DNA of 35,873 nucleotides, from NCBI GenBank assembly GCA_903953615.1, contig CAJBKH010000027.1:1-35873 (forward strand), in the 5' to 3' direction. This document shows, piece after piece, positions 1 through 6,507 of the stretch. Source of the DNA: an uncultured Bacteroidota bacterium. Its GTDB lineage: Bacteria; Bacteroidota; Bacteroidia; NS11-12g; UBA955. The position numbers and the translations under genes were made by a program. The notes beneath the pieces are model-generated. The model was not told where the DNA came from. It did not search any database and saw nothing but the letters and a program-made list of their open reading frames with translations. Position 1 is the stretch's first letter. Each line of letters begins with the position of its first letter.

Positions 1-1
1 A

Positions 2-130
2 ATTGGCTGGGATGGTATGTATAAGCATCAGAACTGCCCACAAGACGTGTATGTCTATACCATAGAGTGCCGAGACAGTCTTAACATGGATGCCAAATAT
101 TTTTCGGGTACCTTTACATTATTGAGATAA
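2..130 (+). CDS. Partial CDS: C-terminal end of a gliding-motility/T9SS-type secreted protein
   Basis: Only the last 42 codons are in the window; the frame is open from base 2 and ends at TAA 128-130. The residues read IGWDGMYKHQNCPQDVYVY, then a Cys-containing strand, and close with GTFTLLR. This matches the end of the gliding motility-associated C-terminal domain (CHU_C, type B sorting signal), whose typical pattern is W-DG-Y-G-P-P-G-VYVY followed by G-ITLIR. Proteins with this end are exported through the type IX secretion system of Bacteroidota. The rest of the protein lies upstream, so its function cannot be judged. The reading is from pattern memory of the family. Confidence 0.8.
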   Translation: MGWDGMYKHQNCPQDVYVYTIECRDSLNMDAKYFSGTFTLLR

Positions 131-222
131 GTGTTTGTTGAAGGATTATCGATTTCTTTTTTATAAAACTTGCCTTCGATTGAAATATTTTGATTTGCTT
201 TGCATTAATAAAAAGAGGACAA

Positions 223-1047
223 ATGACAGACTTACAAAATTTACAAACCATCATTGAGAACGCTTGGGACAACCGCGAATTGGTAAAAGAAGCGGAGACT
301 CAAAAAGCCATCAAATCATTAATTGAAAGTTTGGACAAAGGTCACATTCGTGTGGCCGAGCCAACTGCTGATGGATGGAAGGTGAATGAATGGGTGAAGA
401 AAGGTGTGATTTTGTATTTTCCAATTCAAACCATGGAAACGCATACCATGGGTCCTTATGAAATTTATGACAAGATTCCTTTGAAAAGCGATTTAGCTGG
501 TCAAGGGGTTAGAGCCGTGATGGGTTCGGTAGCGCGCTATGGCGCCTTTATTAATAAGGGTGTTATTTTAATGCCAAGTTTTGTAAACATCGGTGCTTTT
601 GTAGACAGCGGCACCATGGTGGATACATGGGCGACTGTAGGTAGTTGTGCCCAAATAGGCAAGAATGTCCATTTAAGTGGCGGGGTTGGTATTGGTGGTG
701 TTTTAGAACCTGTGCAAGCCGCTCCAGTGATTATAGAAGATGATTGCTTTATAGGATCGCGTTGCATTGTAGTAGAAGGTGCACATATAGGCAAAGAAGC
801 CGTATTAGGTGCTGGTGTTACCATTACCCAATCCACTAAAATTATTGATGTAACAGGACCAGAACCTATTACCTATAAAGGGCATGTACCTGAAAGAAGT
901 GTAGTGATACCTGGTAGTTACGAAAAAGATTTCCCTGCGGGCAAATACCATGTGCCATGCGCCATTATTATAGGCAAAAGAAAACCGAGTACCGATCTTA
1001 AAACATCATTGAACGATGCTTTAAGAGAGCACAATGTGGCAGTATAA
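223..1047 (+). CDS. dapD: 2,3,4,5-tetrahydropyridine-2,6-dicarboxylate N-succinyltransferase
   Basis: DapD transfers succinyl from succinyl-CoA to tetrahydrodipicolinate in the lysine/meso-diaminopimelate pathway in the cytoplasm. The product is 274 residues, the normal family length. An N-terminal helical part (about 1-95) precedes a left-handed beta-helix of hexapeptide repeats (about 100-230), seen as runs such as GAFINKGVILMPSFVNIGAF and IEDDCFIGSRCIVVEG. The ATG at 223 was chosen over an upstream in-frame TTG at 190 because MTDLQNLQTIIENAWDNR is the usual family N-terminus and AAAGAGGA precedes it. The glycosyltransferase gene follows after 7 bases, so the two may be co-transcribed, although their functions are unrelated. 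Confidence 0.97.
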   Translation: MTDLQNLQTIIENAWDNRELVKEAETQKAIKSLIESLDKGHIRVAEPTADGWKVNEWVKKGVILYFPIQTMETHTMGPYEIYDKIPLKSDLAGQGVRAVMGSVARYGAFINKGVILMPSFVNIGAFVDSGTMVDTWATVGSCAQIGKNVHLSGGVGIGGVLEPVQAAPVIIEDDCFIGSRCIVVEGAHIGKEAVLGAGVTITQSTKIIDVTGPEPITYKGHVPERSVVIPGSYEKDFPAGKYHVPCAIIIGKRKPSTDLKTSLNDALREHNVAV

Positions 1048-1054
1048 TAATTGA

Positions 1055-2134
1055 ATGAAAATAGGATTTGATGCAAAACGGTATTTTCACAACAATACAG
1101 GCTTAGGCAACTACAGCCGTGTATTGGTGAACGAGCTTTGCAAACATTTTCCTGAACACGCCTATTATTTATTTGACAAGCGCCCGAACATCTATAACCA
1201 TCCAGAAAACGCACAAATTGTAAAGCCAAGTGGCAACGGATTTTTGTGGAGAGAAAAAGGCATCATTAAAGATATTGCGACTATTGGCCTCGATGTATTT
1301 CATGGACTAAGCAATGAATTGCCTTTTGGAAATTATCCGAATTCACTTAAAAAAATAGTGACCATTCACGATGTTATCTTTAAACCATTTCCTAGTCATT
1401 ATAAATGGATGGACCGCACCATTTACGATATCAAAACAAGGCATGCTGTTAAAATTGCCGATACCATTATTGCTACCAGTCAGGCCACAGCCAATGACTT
1501 AATAAAGTATTACAACGCTGAAGCCAAAAGGATAGAAGTTGTTTACCAATCGTGCGGACCTTTGCACCAATTGCACTACCCTACTGATGCGGTTGAAGAC
1601 TTTAAAACAACCAAAGGTTTAAAAGAACCCTACCTACTTTATGTCAGCAGTTTTCAAACGCGTAAAAACCATTTGCCATTGATCAAAGCTTTTGCAGCAT
1701 TAAAAAACAAAAACATACAACTGGTTTTAGCCGGCAGAAAAGGTGAAACCTATGAGGCTTGTGTGGCATTGATAAAAAGTTTGGGCATCGAAAAACTAGT
1801 CAACTTAGTTGACGATATTTCGGCAGAAGAATTGCCATTGTTATACCGAGGCGCGCAAGGTTTTGTGTATCCAAGTATGATAGAAGGCTTTGGTATTCCA
1901 TTGATAGAAGCCACTTATGCGGGTTTACCCATGGCGGTGAACAACATAGCAGTATTTAAAGAAATAGCACCTGAGGGTGCTTTATATTTCGACACAAACA
2001 ATGAAGCGAGCATGGTTGTGGCGTTGCAAGAATTGGTGGAGAAGGGACAAAAAAAGATAGCGTATGGGGAGCACTTGAAACGGTTTGACGAGGCGGGAAT
2101 CTCTAAGCGGGTGATGCAAATATACCGTGGGTAA
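1055..2134 (+). CDS. Glycosyltransferase, GT4 (GT-B) family
   Basis: This 359-residue protein is a GT-B fold retaining glycosyltransferase. The N-terminus has KIGFDAKRYFHNNTGLGNYS, the glycine-rich acceptor-side motif of GT4 enzymes. The C-terminal nucleotide-sugar domain begins with YLLYVSSFQTRKN at about 194 and carries the donor-binding EGFGIPLIEA motif at about 277-286, including both glutamates of the E-x7-E pattern. No signal peptide or membrane segment is visible, so it probably acts on the cytoplasmic face in surface polysaccharide or glycolipid synthesis. Donor and acceptor cannot be read from the sequence. It lies 7 bases after dapD. A copy of the dispersed repeat begins directly after its TAA. 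Confidence 0.9.
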   Translation: MKIGFDAKRYFHNNTGLGNYSRVLVNELCKHFPEHAYYLFDKRPNIYNHPENAQIVKPSGNGFLWREKGIIKDIATIGLDVFHGLSNELPFGNYPNSLKKIVTIHDVIFKPFPSHYKWMDRTIYDIKTRHAVKIADTIIATSQATANDLIKYYNAEAKRIEVVYQSCGPLHQLHYPTDAVEDFKTTKGLKEPYLLYVSSFQTRKNHLPLIKAFAALKNKNIQLVLAGRKGETYEACVALIKSLGIEKLVNLVDDISAEELPLLYRGAQGFVYPSMIEGFGIPLIEATYAGLPMAVNNIAVFKEIAPEGALYFDTNNEASMVVALQELVEKGQKKIAYGEHLKRFDEAGISKRVMQIYRG

Positions 2135-2266
2135 TTTAACCACATAAGTTAGATAAGTTATCTTTTTTAGCCTGTTATTCTAAAAATGATTTCAGTTAAT
2201 TCGATATCTGGGGCTTTTGCTCTACAATAGCCAAGTGAACATAAGTATTTTTTGCCATGCAAAAAA
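2135..2266 (+). repeat. Dispersed repeat copy A (type 1 core), cluster 1
   Basis: This copy starts TTTAACCACATAAGTTAGAT and ends GTGAACATAAG followed by the hairpin TTTTTTGC-CAT-GCAAAAAA (2248-2266). An inner hairpin GGGC-TTTT-GCTC lies at 2211-2222. It is nearly identical to copy B over the whole length and clearly related to inverted copy G at the other end of the window. It begins directly after the glycosyltransferase stop codon and has the same orientation as copies B, D, E and F. Confidence 0.9.
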
Positions 2267-2709
2267 TGAGTAGCTCAATTATTGATGGGTTTAAATTAAA
2301 TCAGAAGATTTTGATTGAAGGAATACTCCGACTATATTGCACGTTCAAATTTATGGATGAAATAATTGACGATCAAAGAAAGTATTCTCCAAATAAAAAT
2401 GGTCCAATATTTAAAATTGGATGGTTTGTTTATGGCTTCATTGCTTTAGTAGGAGTCATCTTTAAAATACTCCATTGGCCTGGTGCTTATGAAGGGATTG
2501 GGATTGGATTTGGTGGATTATCGTCACACTTTTTAGTATATGGCCTTTATAAGACAAAATCAAAAAACACAAAAATTATCTTTTGCAGTTTGCCTTTACT
2601 GATTTTTATTTGGGTACTTTATTTATTTAAATTCTACTTCGATTTCCTTCCTCTGTATGCGATGGTATTGGCCATTACTTTTTTAGGGTCATATCTCATT
2701 CGAAAATAA
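2266..2709 (+). CDS. Small multi-pass membrane protein with GldL-like KILHWPGA motif
   Basis: The product is about 147 residues with four predicted membrane segments: IGWFVYGFIALVGVIFKIL, the stretch around GIGIGFGGLSSHFLVYGLY, IIFCSLPLLIFIWVLYLF and LPLYAMVLAITFLGSYLI. KILHWPGA after the first segment is the motif found in the membrane region of the gliding motility protein GldL and in many small Bacteroidota membrane proteins; function is unknown. An in-frame ATG at 2257 lies inside the repeat hairpin and ATG 2266 sits on its 3' edge. A third ATG at 2353 (MDEIIDDQRK) is equally plausible, because the first 29 residues are not obviously part of the fold. The gene sits alone between direct repeat copies A and B, like a cassette. 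Confidence 0.6.
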   Translation: MSSSIIDGFKLNQKILIEGILRLYCTFKFMDEIIDDQRKYSPNKNGPIFKIGWFVYGFIALVGVIFKILHWPGAYEGIGIGFGGLSSHFLVYGLYKTKSKNTKIIFCSLPLLIFIWVLYLFKFYFDFLPLYAMVLAITFLGSYLIRK

Positions 2710-2734
2710 ATTTATAGGCGATAAATCTTGCTTC

Positions 2735-2865
2735 TTTACCACATAAGTTACATAAGTAATGCTTTTTAGCCTGTTATTCTAAAAACAATTTTAGTTAATT
2801 CGATATCTGGGGCTTTTGCTCTACAATAGCCAAGTGAACATAAGTTTTTTTTGCCATGCAAAAAA
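2735..2865 (+). repeat. Dispersed repeat copy B (type 1 core), cluster 1
   Basis: This is a direct copy of A placed 26 bases after the membrane-protein stop codon. It starts TTTACCACATAAGTTACATA, shares the core containing GATATCTGGGGCTTTTGCTC, and ends GTGAACATAAGT plus the hairpin TTTTTTGC-CAT-GCAAAAAA. A and B differ at only a handful of positions, mostly in the first 60 bases, so they are recent duplicates or are kept alike by conversion. Confidence 0.9.
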
Positions 2866-3031
2866 AGGGGGAAGTTTAACAATTGGAGCTAACAATATTT
2901 GTAGGAATAAAAATTACTACCCCTTAAACAAAATCGCGGCAGCATAGATGCATTATAAATTTATTCAAAAATCAATATGAACGATTTTTTACATTGTAAA
3001 AATAGATTATGATGCTTATGGTTCCTTCCAA
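2866..3031. other. Gene-free spacer with a solo repeat-type hairpin
   Basis: No convincing reading frame is present between copies B and C. The only structure is TTTTTTAC-ATT-GTAAAAA at 2985-3002, preceded by ATGAACGA. It resembles the terminal hairpin of the repeat family in its A-T inner-pair form, as in copies C and F, and could be the relic of a decayed copy. Confidence 0.45.
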
Positions 3032-3185
3032 TTTTTTTACGAAGTAAAAAAAACTTATGTTCACTAAAAAAGCACGGATCAAAAAACAAAGCTTATGTTA
3101 AGTAATGACCATCATTAGAAGCACAAATCAAAATAAAAAACTTATCTAACTTATTACTTCGTAGCTGCTTCGCGGTGTGGCAAAG
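3032..3185 (-). repeat. Dispersed repeat copy C (diverged, inverted), cluster 1
   Basis: Read on the minus strand, this element begins GCCACACCGCGAAG, continues with TAATAAGTTAGATAAG, and ends AGTGAACATAAGT plus the hairpin TTTTTTTAC-TTC-GTAAAAAAA (3032-3050). The core is unlike those of A/B/G or D/E/F, and only the ends are shared. It faces copies A and B and ends 7 bases from the stop codon of the MBL-fold gene. An extra CATAAG inside the core suggests a composite origin. Confidence 0.7.
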
Positions 3186-3192
3186 TATTCCC

Positions 3193-4614
3193 TTACAACT
3201 CGAATGATTGGCCTTCCATTGGCATTTCTACTGTTGGTAGATTGAGGAGGTCTTTGAATTTGGCCATGCTGCTTTCATCGCCATGTACTAAAAATATTTT
3301 CTTTAAACTTTTGTAGTTCACCGATTCGAAGTAACGCATTAAACCATTCTGATCGGGGTGGGCACTAAAGGCATCAGTACGCGCTATCTTCGCATATACC
3401 TGACGTTCGCGCTTGTTGATATTTACTGTTGGACGACCGATTAGCAACTCGGCACCTAAGGTACCTGGGGCACAAAAACCCGCAATTAATATGGTGCTAT
3501 ATGGGTTGCTAATATTGTTTCTGACATGCTCTTGAATTCTTCCACCTTCGACCATACCAGCTGCCGAAATAATCACACATGGCTCGGGCGACATACTGAT
3601 GAATTCACTCTCTTTGCTGTCTTCGATAGTCGTTAATTGAGGGAAGGCAAACAAATGTCCGTGTTGCTTATAGAATGCTTGTGCTTCATCATTCAAACTG
3701 CTTAAATGTAGATCATATAATTTAGTAGTTCGAATGGCCAACGGACTATCAGAATATATTTTTATGTTAGGCAATAAGCCTTTGACTTGCAATTGGTGCA
3801 AGGCAAAAATAATGGCTTGAGTTCTACCCACACTAAAGGCAGGTATCACCAATTTACCATTGAATTTTACACAGGTATTGTTAACGTATTCGAGCAACAA
3901 AGATTCGGCCTCGGCCACATCGGTATGCAAGCGACCACCATAAGTACTCTCGCTTACCAAATATTGAATATCGGGCATGGGCTGCGGGTCTTTTACTAAC
4001 TTAGAATTGTAATTCCCTAAGTCGCCAGTAAAGCCAATTATCTTTTGTTCCCCATTTTCTGTTACCGTCATTTTTACAGAAGCTGCACCTAAAATATGCC
4101 CTGCTTCAAAAAACTCAATTGTTAAATGTTCATTGATCACCAAAGGCTTTCTAAAAGCAATGCCCACCATCGCATCGCATACCATCTCGACATGTTTGCG
4201 ATTGTATAAAGTTACTGCTTCGCGTTGCCCTTCAGCTCTAGAAAATTTGGCTTGCTTGCCTTTTTTTCTGCGTATACCACTGCGTTTATTACTTTCAATT
4301 TGTTGCACATTCAAAGAATCGAGCAATAAATTTTTAGTTAATTCAACACTGGCATCGGTACATAAAATCTGACCGTTGTAGCCTTGTTTTAAAAGGTTGG
4401 GTAAATTGCCTGAGTGGTCGATGTGGGCATGTGTAAGAATTACTAAATCTAAACTTTCAGGAAAGAAAGGAAAGTTTCGGTTATCTTCATCAAAGGTTTT
4501 TTTATTCTCATAATTTAACCCACAATCTATTAGTATATTATAGCCATTGGCCAAGGTTAGCAGATGCATACTCCCCGTTACCTGTCTCGCTGCACCCCAA
4601 AAAGTTACTTTCAT
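3193..4614 (-). CDS. MBL-fold/beta-CASP ribonuclease-like metallohydrolase
   Basis: This 473-residue protein has the metallo-beta-lactamase signature THAHIDHSGN (HxHxDH at about 62-67), a further metal ligand in FTGDLG at about 195, and near the C-terminus the FSAHPDQ histidine and LVHGD motifs of the beta-CASP/RMMBL architecture. These are the features of CPSF73-like exonucleases and bacterial YSH1-type proteins, which cleave RNA using two zinc ions. The start KVTFWGAARQVTGSMHLL is the usual family N-terminus, so ATG 4614 is secure. The RNA substrate is not evident. It is divergently oriented from the next gene, with an 83-base AT-rich spacer. Confidence 0.9.
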   Translation of the reverse strand: MKVTFWGAARQVTGSMHLLTLANGYNILIDCGLNYENKKTFDEDNRNFPFFPESLDLVILTHAHIDHSGNLPNLLKQGYNGQILCTDASVELTKNLLLDSLNVQQIESNKRSGIRRKKGKQAKFSRAEGQREAVTLYNRKHVEMVCDAMVGIAFRKPLVINEHLTIEFFEAGHILGAASVKMTVTENGEQKIIGFTGDLGNYNSKLVKDPQPMPDIQYLVSESTYGGRLHTDVAEAESLLLEYVNNTCVKFNGKLVIPAFSVGRTQAIIFALHQLQVKGLLPNIKIYSDSPLAIRTTKLYDLHLSSLNDEAQAFYKQHGHLFAFPQLTTIEDSKESEFISMSPEPCVIISAAGMVEGGRIQEHVRNNISNPYSTILIAGFCAPGTLGAELLIGRPTVNINKRERQVYAKIARTDAFSAHPDQNGLMRYFESVNYKSLKKIFLVHGDESSMAKFKDLLNLPTVEMPMEGQSFEL

Positions 4615-4697
4615 TTAATTCAACAATTTTTTATAATTTAAAAATACTATAAATGTAAGAACAACGTTTAAAGGTTATCAGTCCATCTTTATAATTT

Positions 4698-5198
4698 ATG
4701 CATACAAAGGTATTAATTCGTACGGATTCATTTATTGAACATTATCAACAATGGCTACAAATGAATGTCAACGAGGTACTTGAAATAATGAGCGGGAGTT
4801 ATGCCAATGAAGTGTTTGGTAAAGGTTCGGACGATTTTGATTACAAAAAAAACGCAGACACCACTGTTATCAAATGGAAGCCTAGTGTTTTAAACAAACA
4901 GGAAATGGGTTTTTTGATGGACTATTTTCAAACCAAATTATGCCAACATGGTTACACGTTATCGCTTAGCGATGAGCGACAGGAACTGTTTGACAGTGGA
5001 TTAAGATTCACCATACACCGCCATTTTTTAAAACCCATTATAACTGCGGTTCATCAGAACAACCCTTGTAATTTTGGCAATCTCATTTTAGAACACCAAT
5101 TCAATCAGAAGAGCAATGCCTTTTCTATGACCGTTCACCGCCAAGCCTCTGCTGAATTATCCTCTGTAGAAAAGCTGATGGAGTTCATACTTGGATAA
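4698..5198 (+). CDS. Hypothetical protein, 166 residues
   Basis: I do not recognise this family. The protein begins MHTKVLIRTDSFIEHYQQWL and has no signal peptide or membrane segment, so it is probably cytoplasmic. It is mixed alpha/beta in composition, with a histidine-rich stretch (LRFTIHRHFLKPIITAVHQN) in the second half. The frame is open, codon use resembles its neighbours and the gene is well spaced from both. It is transcribed away from the MBL nuclease gene and ends 38 bases before the promoter of the next gene. Confidence 0.7.
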   Translation: MHTKVLIRTDSFIEHYQQWLQMNVNEVLEIMSGSYANEVFGKGSDDFDYKKNADTTVIKWKPSVLNKQEMGFLMDYFQTKLCQHGYTLSLSDERQELFDSGLRFTIHRHFLKPIITAVHQNNPCNFGNLILEHQFNQKSNAFSMTVHRQASAELSSVEKLMEFILG

Positions 5199-5235
5199 AA
5201 GTTAATTTTCGATCAAAAAAGCAGGCCATTAAAAC

Positions 5236-5264
5236 TTGCATTTCTCAGATTTTCATTATATTTG
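5236..5264 (+). promoter_or_regulatory. Bacteroidota-type promoter for the 5284 outer-membrane gene
   Basis: A TTG at 5236-5238 is followed after 18 bases by TATATTTG (5257-5264), a perfect TAnnTTTG -7 box. It lies 20 bases before ATG 5284. Because it overlaps the in-frame TTG at 5236, that TTG cannot be the start codon. Confidence 0.65.
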
Positions 5265-5283
5265 TTTATCAAGTATAAGAATT

Positions 5284-5976
5284 ATGAAAAACAATATTAA
5301 AATTATTATTGGCGTATTCTCTTTTTTATTTTTAACCAATATTGCAAACACCAATGCACAAGCCTTTAAAAAAGGTTGTTTGTTGTTAAGCCTTTCAGAG
5401 GGCACTACAGCTGCAAATTACAGCACAACTAATCATTCTGCCAATCAAACTACACCAGAAAACAAAGGCGCTTCTGCTTTTTATGGTTCTGATATGGATG
5501 GCATTCGCGATCCCTTGTTTATTGAATTCGGCTTAAGTAACCGTTGGGGTATTGGCTTAAGCACTGGCAATGATTTATTTACCATTGACCCAAGCAAATT
5601 TTACGGATTCCAAAGAAGTGACAACAAAACTATCACTGCTAAAACTTCTGAATTTACCTTTGATTTAAATTATCACTTTTACACTAGAAAAAAAGTTGAC
5701 TTATCCGTCTATACTTCATTGGGTTCTTTTGGTGTTGCTTTTAATGGTAAAGATGGTGATCAAAGTTATAACTACAATGCCAAAGGTGGTATTGCCCGCT
5801 TAGGCTTGAAAGCCCGTTATTATTTCTGGAAACGTTTAGGCGTGATGGGGATGTTAAGTACCTATTCTGGTACTGCTGCAACCGATGGATTACAAGGAAT
5901 TACTGTAGGAACCAATACTTCTACTACAATTAAAGGTAGTGCGGTGGAGTTTGGGTTGTGTTTTAGGTTTTTTTAG
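5284..5976 (+). CDS. Secreted outer-membrane beta-barrel-like protein, 230 residues
   Basis: The start MKNNIKIIIGVFSFLFLTNI followed by ANTNAQA is a clear Sec signal peptide, probably cleaved after NAQA. The rest alternates short polar/aromatic strands (for example SEFTFDLNYHFYTRKKVDLS and GLKARYYFWKRLGVMGML) and ends with a terminal phenylalanine in FGLCFRFF, typical of barrel proteins inserted by BamA. ATG 5284 follows the promoter at 5236-5264. It is probably an eight-stranded OmpA/OmpW-like barrel; ligand and function cannot be told. A repeat-rich spacer follows. Confidence 0.8.
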   Translation: MKNNIKIIIGVFSFLFLTNIANTNAQAFKKGCLLLSLSEGTTAANYSTTNHSANQTTPENKGASAFYGSDMDGIRDPLFIEFGLSNRWGIGLSTGNDLFTIDPSKFYGFQRSDNKTITAKTSEFTFDLNYHFYTRKKVDLSVYTSLGSFGVAFNGKDGDQSYNYNAKGGIARLGLKARYYFWKRLGVMGMLSTYSGTAATDGLQGITVGTNTSTTIKGSAVEFGLCFRFF

Positions 5977-5978
5977 GC

Positions 5979-6056
5979 TCTCTTGGCCTCACCCCTAACC
6001 CCTCTTGGCCTCACCAGCCTCACCCCTAACCCTCTCCATGGGAGAGGGAGTTACAT
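5979..6056. repeat. Interspersed CCTCACCCCTAACCC repeat with GGAGAGGG hairpin
   Basis: CTCTTGGCCTCACC occurs twice and CCTCACCCCTAACCC occurs twice in close succession. The block ends in a strong hairpin CCCTCTCC-ATG-GGAGAGGG (6030-6048, 8 bp stem). Very similar CCCCTAACCCCTCTCC phrases recur in spacers of many bacterial genomes. It lies just after the barrel gene and could also act as a transcript end, although it lacks a good T tract. Confidence 0.6.
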
Positions 6057-6168
6057 TTTTGGCTTCGATAACATTTTGGTTGACCCTAGGTTGAAGGCTT
6101 CTATGAGGGTTTTTTGCTCGCTGCGCTCGCATTCGCTATTTGGTTATGGGATATGATAAAGGTCTTTA

Positions 6169-6196
6169 TTTGTTATTGTAAACGGACTTATCTTTG
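6169..6196 (+). promoter_or_regulatory. Bacteroidota-type promoter for the 6213 gene
   Basis: TTTG at 6169-6172 is followed after 16 bases by TATCTTTG (6189-6196), a perfect TAnnTTTG box. It lies 16 bases before ATG 6213 and rules out the longer frame that would begin at 6114. Confidence 0.6.
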
Positions 6197-6212
6197 TTTC
6201 AATATTAAAAAC

Positions 6213-6500
6213 ATGGAAGATGCTTTGTTAATGGAGGCGGGGAGTTTATTAACCCAATACACTGCTATTGAAAAAAAGTGGGAAGAAGCCAAAGCGGAAT
6301 TGCAGGCCCATGTCTTACATTTATTAGAAACGAATCTGCCTGCTTTGTACCAATTGCTCTATAAAATTGATATTGCCGAAAGCAAGGCTCGACAAGCTTT
6401 TGGGAGCGATACACAAACCATCGCAGATAATTTATCCGAATTGATTTTGCAGCGCATTTTAGAAAAAGCCAAAACGCGTTTGGCTTATAAAAACAAATAA
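6213..6500 (+). CDS. Hypothetical small helical protein, 95 residues
   Basis: The product starts MEDALLMEAGSLLTQYTAIE and is almost wholly alpha-helical and charged, with long stretches of coiled-coil character (KKWEEAKAELQAHVLHLLET and the C-terminal ILEKAKTRLAYKNK). No signal peptide is seen. The start at 6213 follows the promoter at 6169-6196; the upstream frame extension contains promoter and repeat sequence. It ends 7 bases before the convergent fhs stop codon. The function is unknown. Confidence 0.65.
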   Translation: MEDALLMEAGSLLTQYTAIEKKWEEAKAELQAHVLHLLETNLPALYQLLYKIDIAESKARQAFGSDTQTIADNLSELILQRILEKAKTRLAYKNK

Positions 6501-6507
6501 AAACAGT

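Noticed and set aside
537..836. Antisense frames inside dapD, gltX, rny, sucC and other genes
   Set aside because: They mirror well-supported genes on the other strand and have no family motifs of their own.
2248..2266. Repeat hairpin as an ordinary Rho-independent terminator
   Set aside because: The stem is almost all A-T, with T before and A after it in the reading direction, and has only two G-C pairs; it would be a poor terminator, and it occurs in front of as well as behind genes.
2135..3185. Repeat cluster as a CRISPR array
   Set aside because: The units are about 130 bp, unevenly spaced, in both orientations and separated by genes; no cas gene is present.
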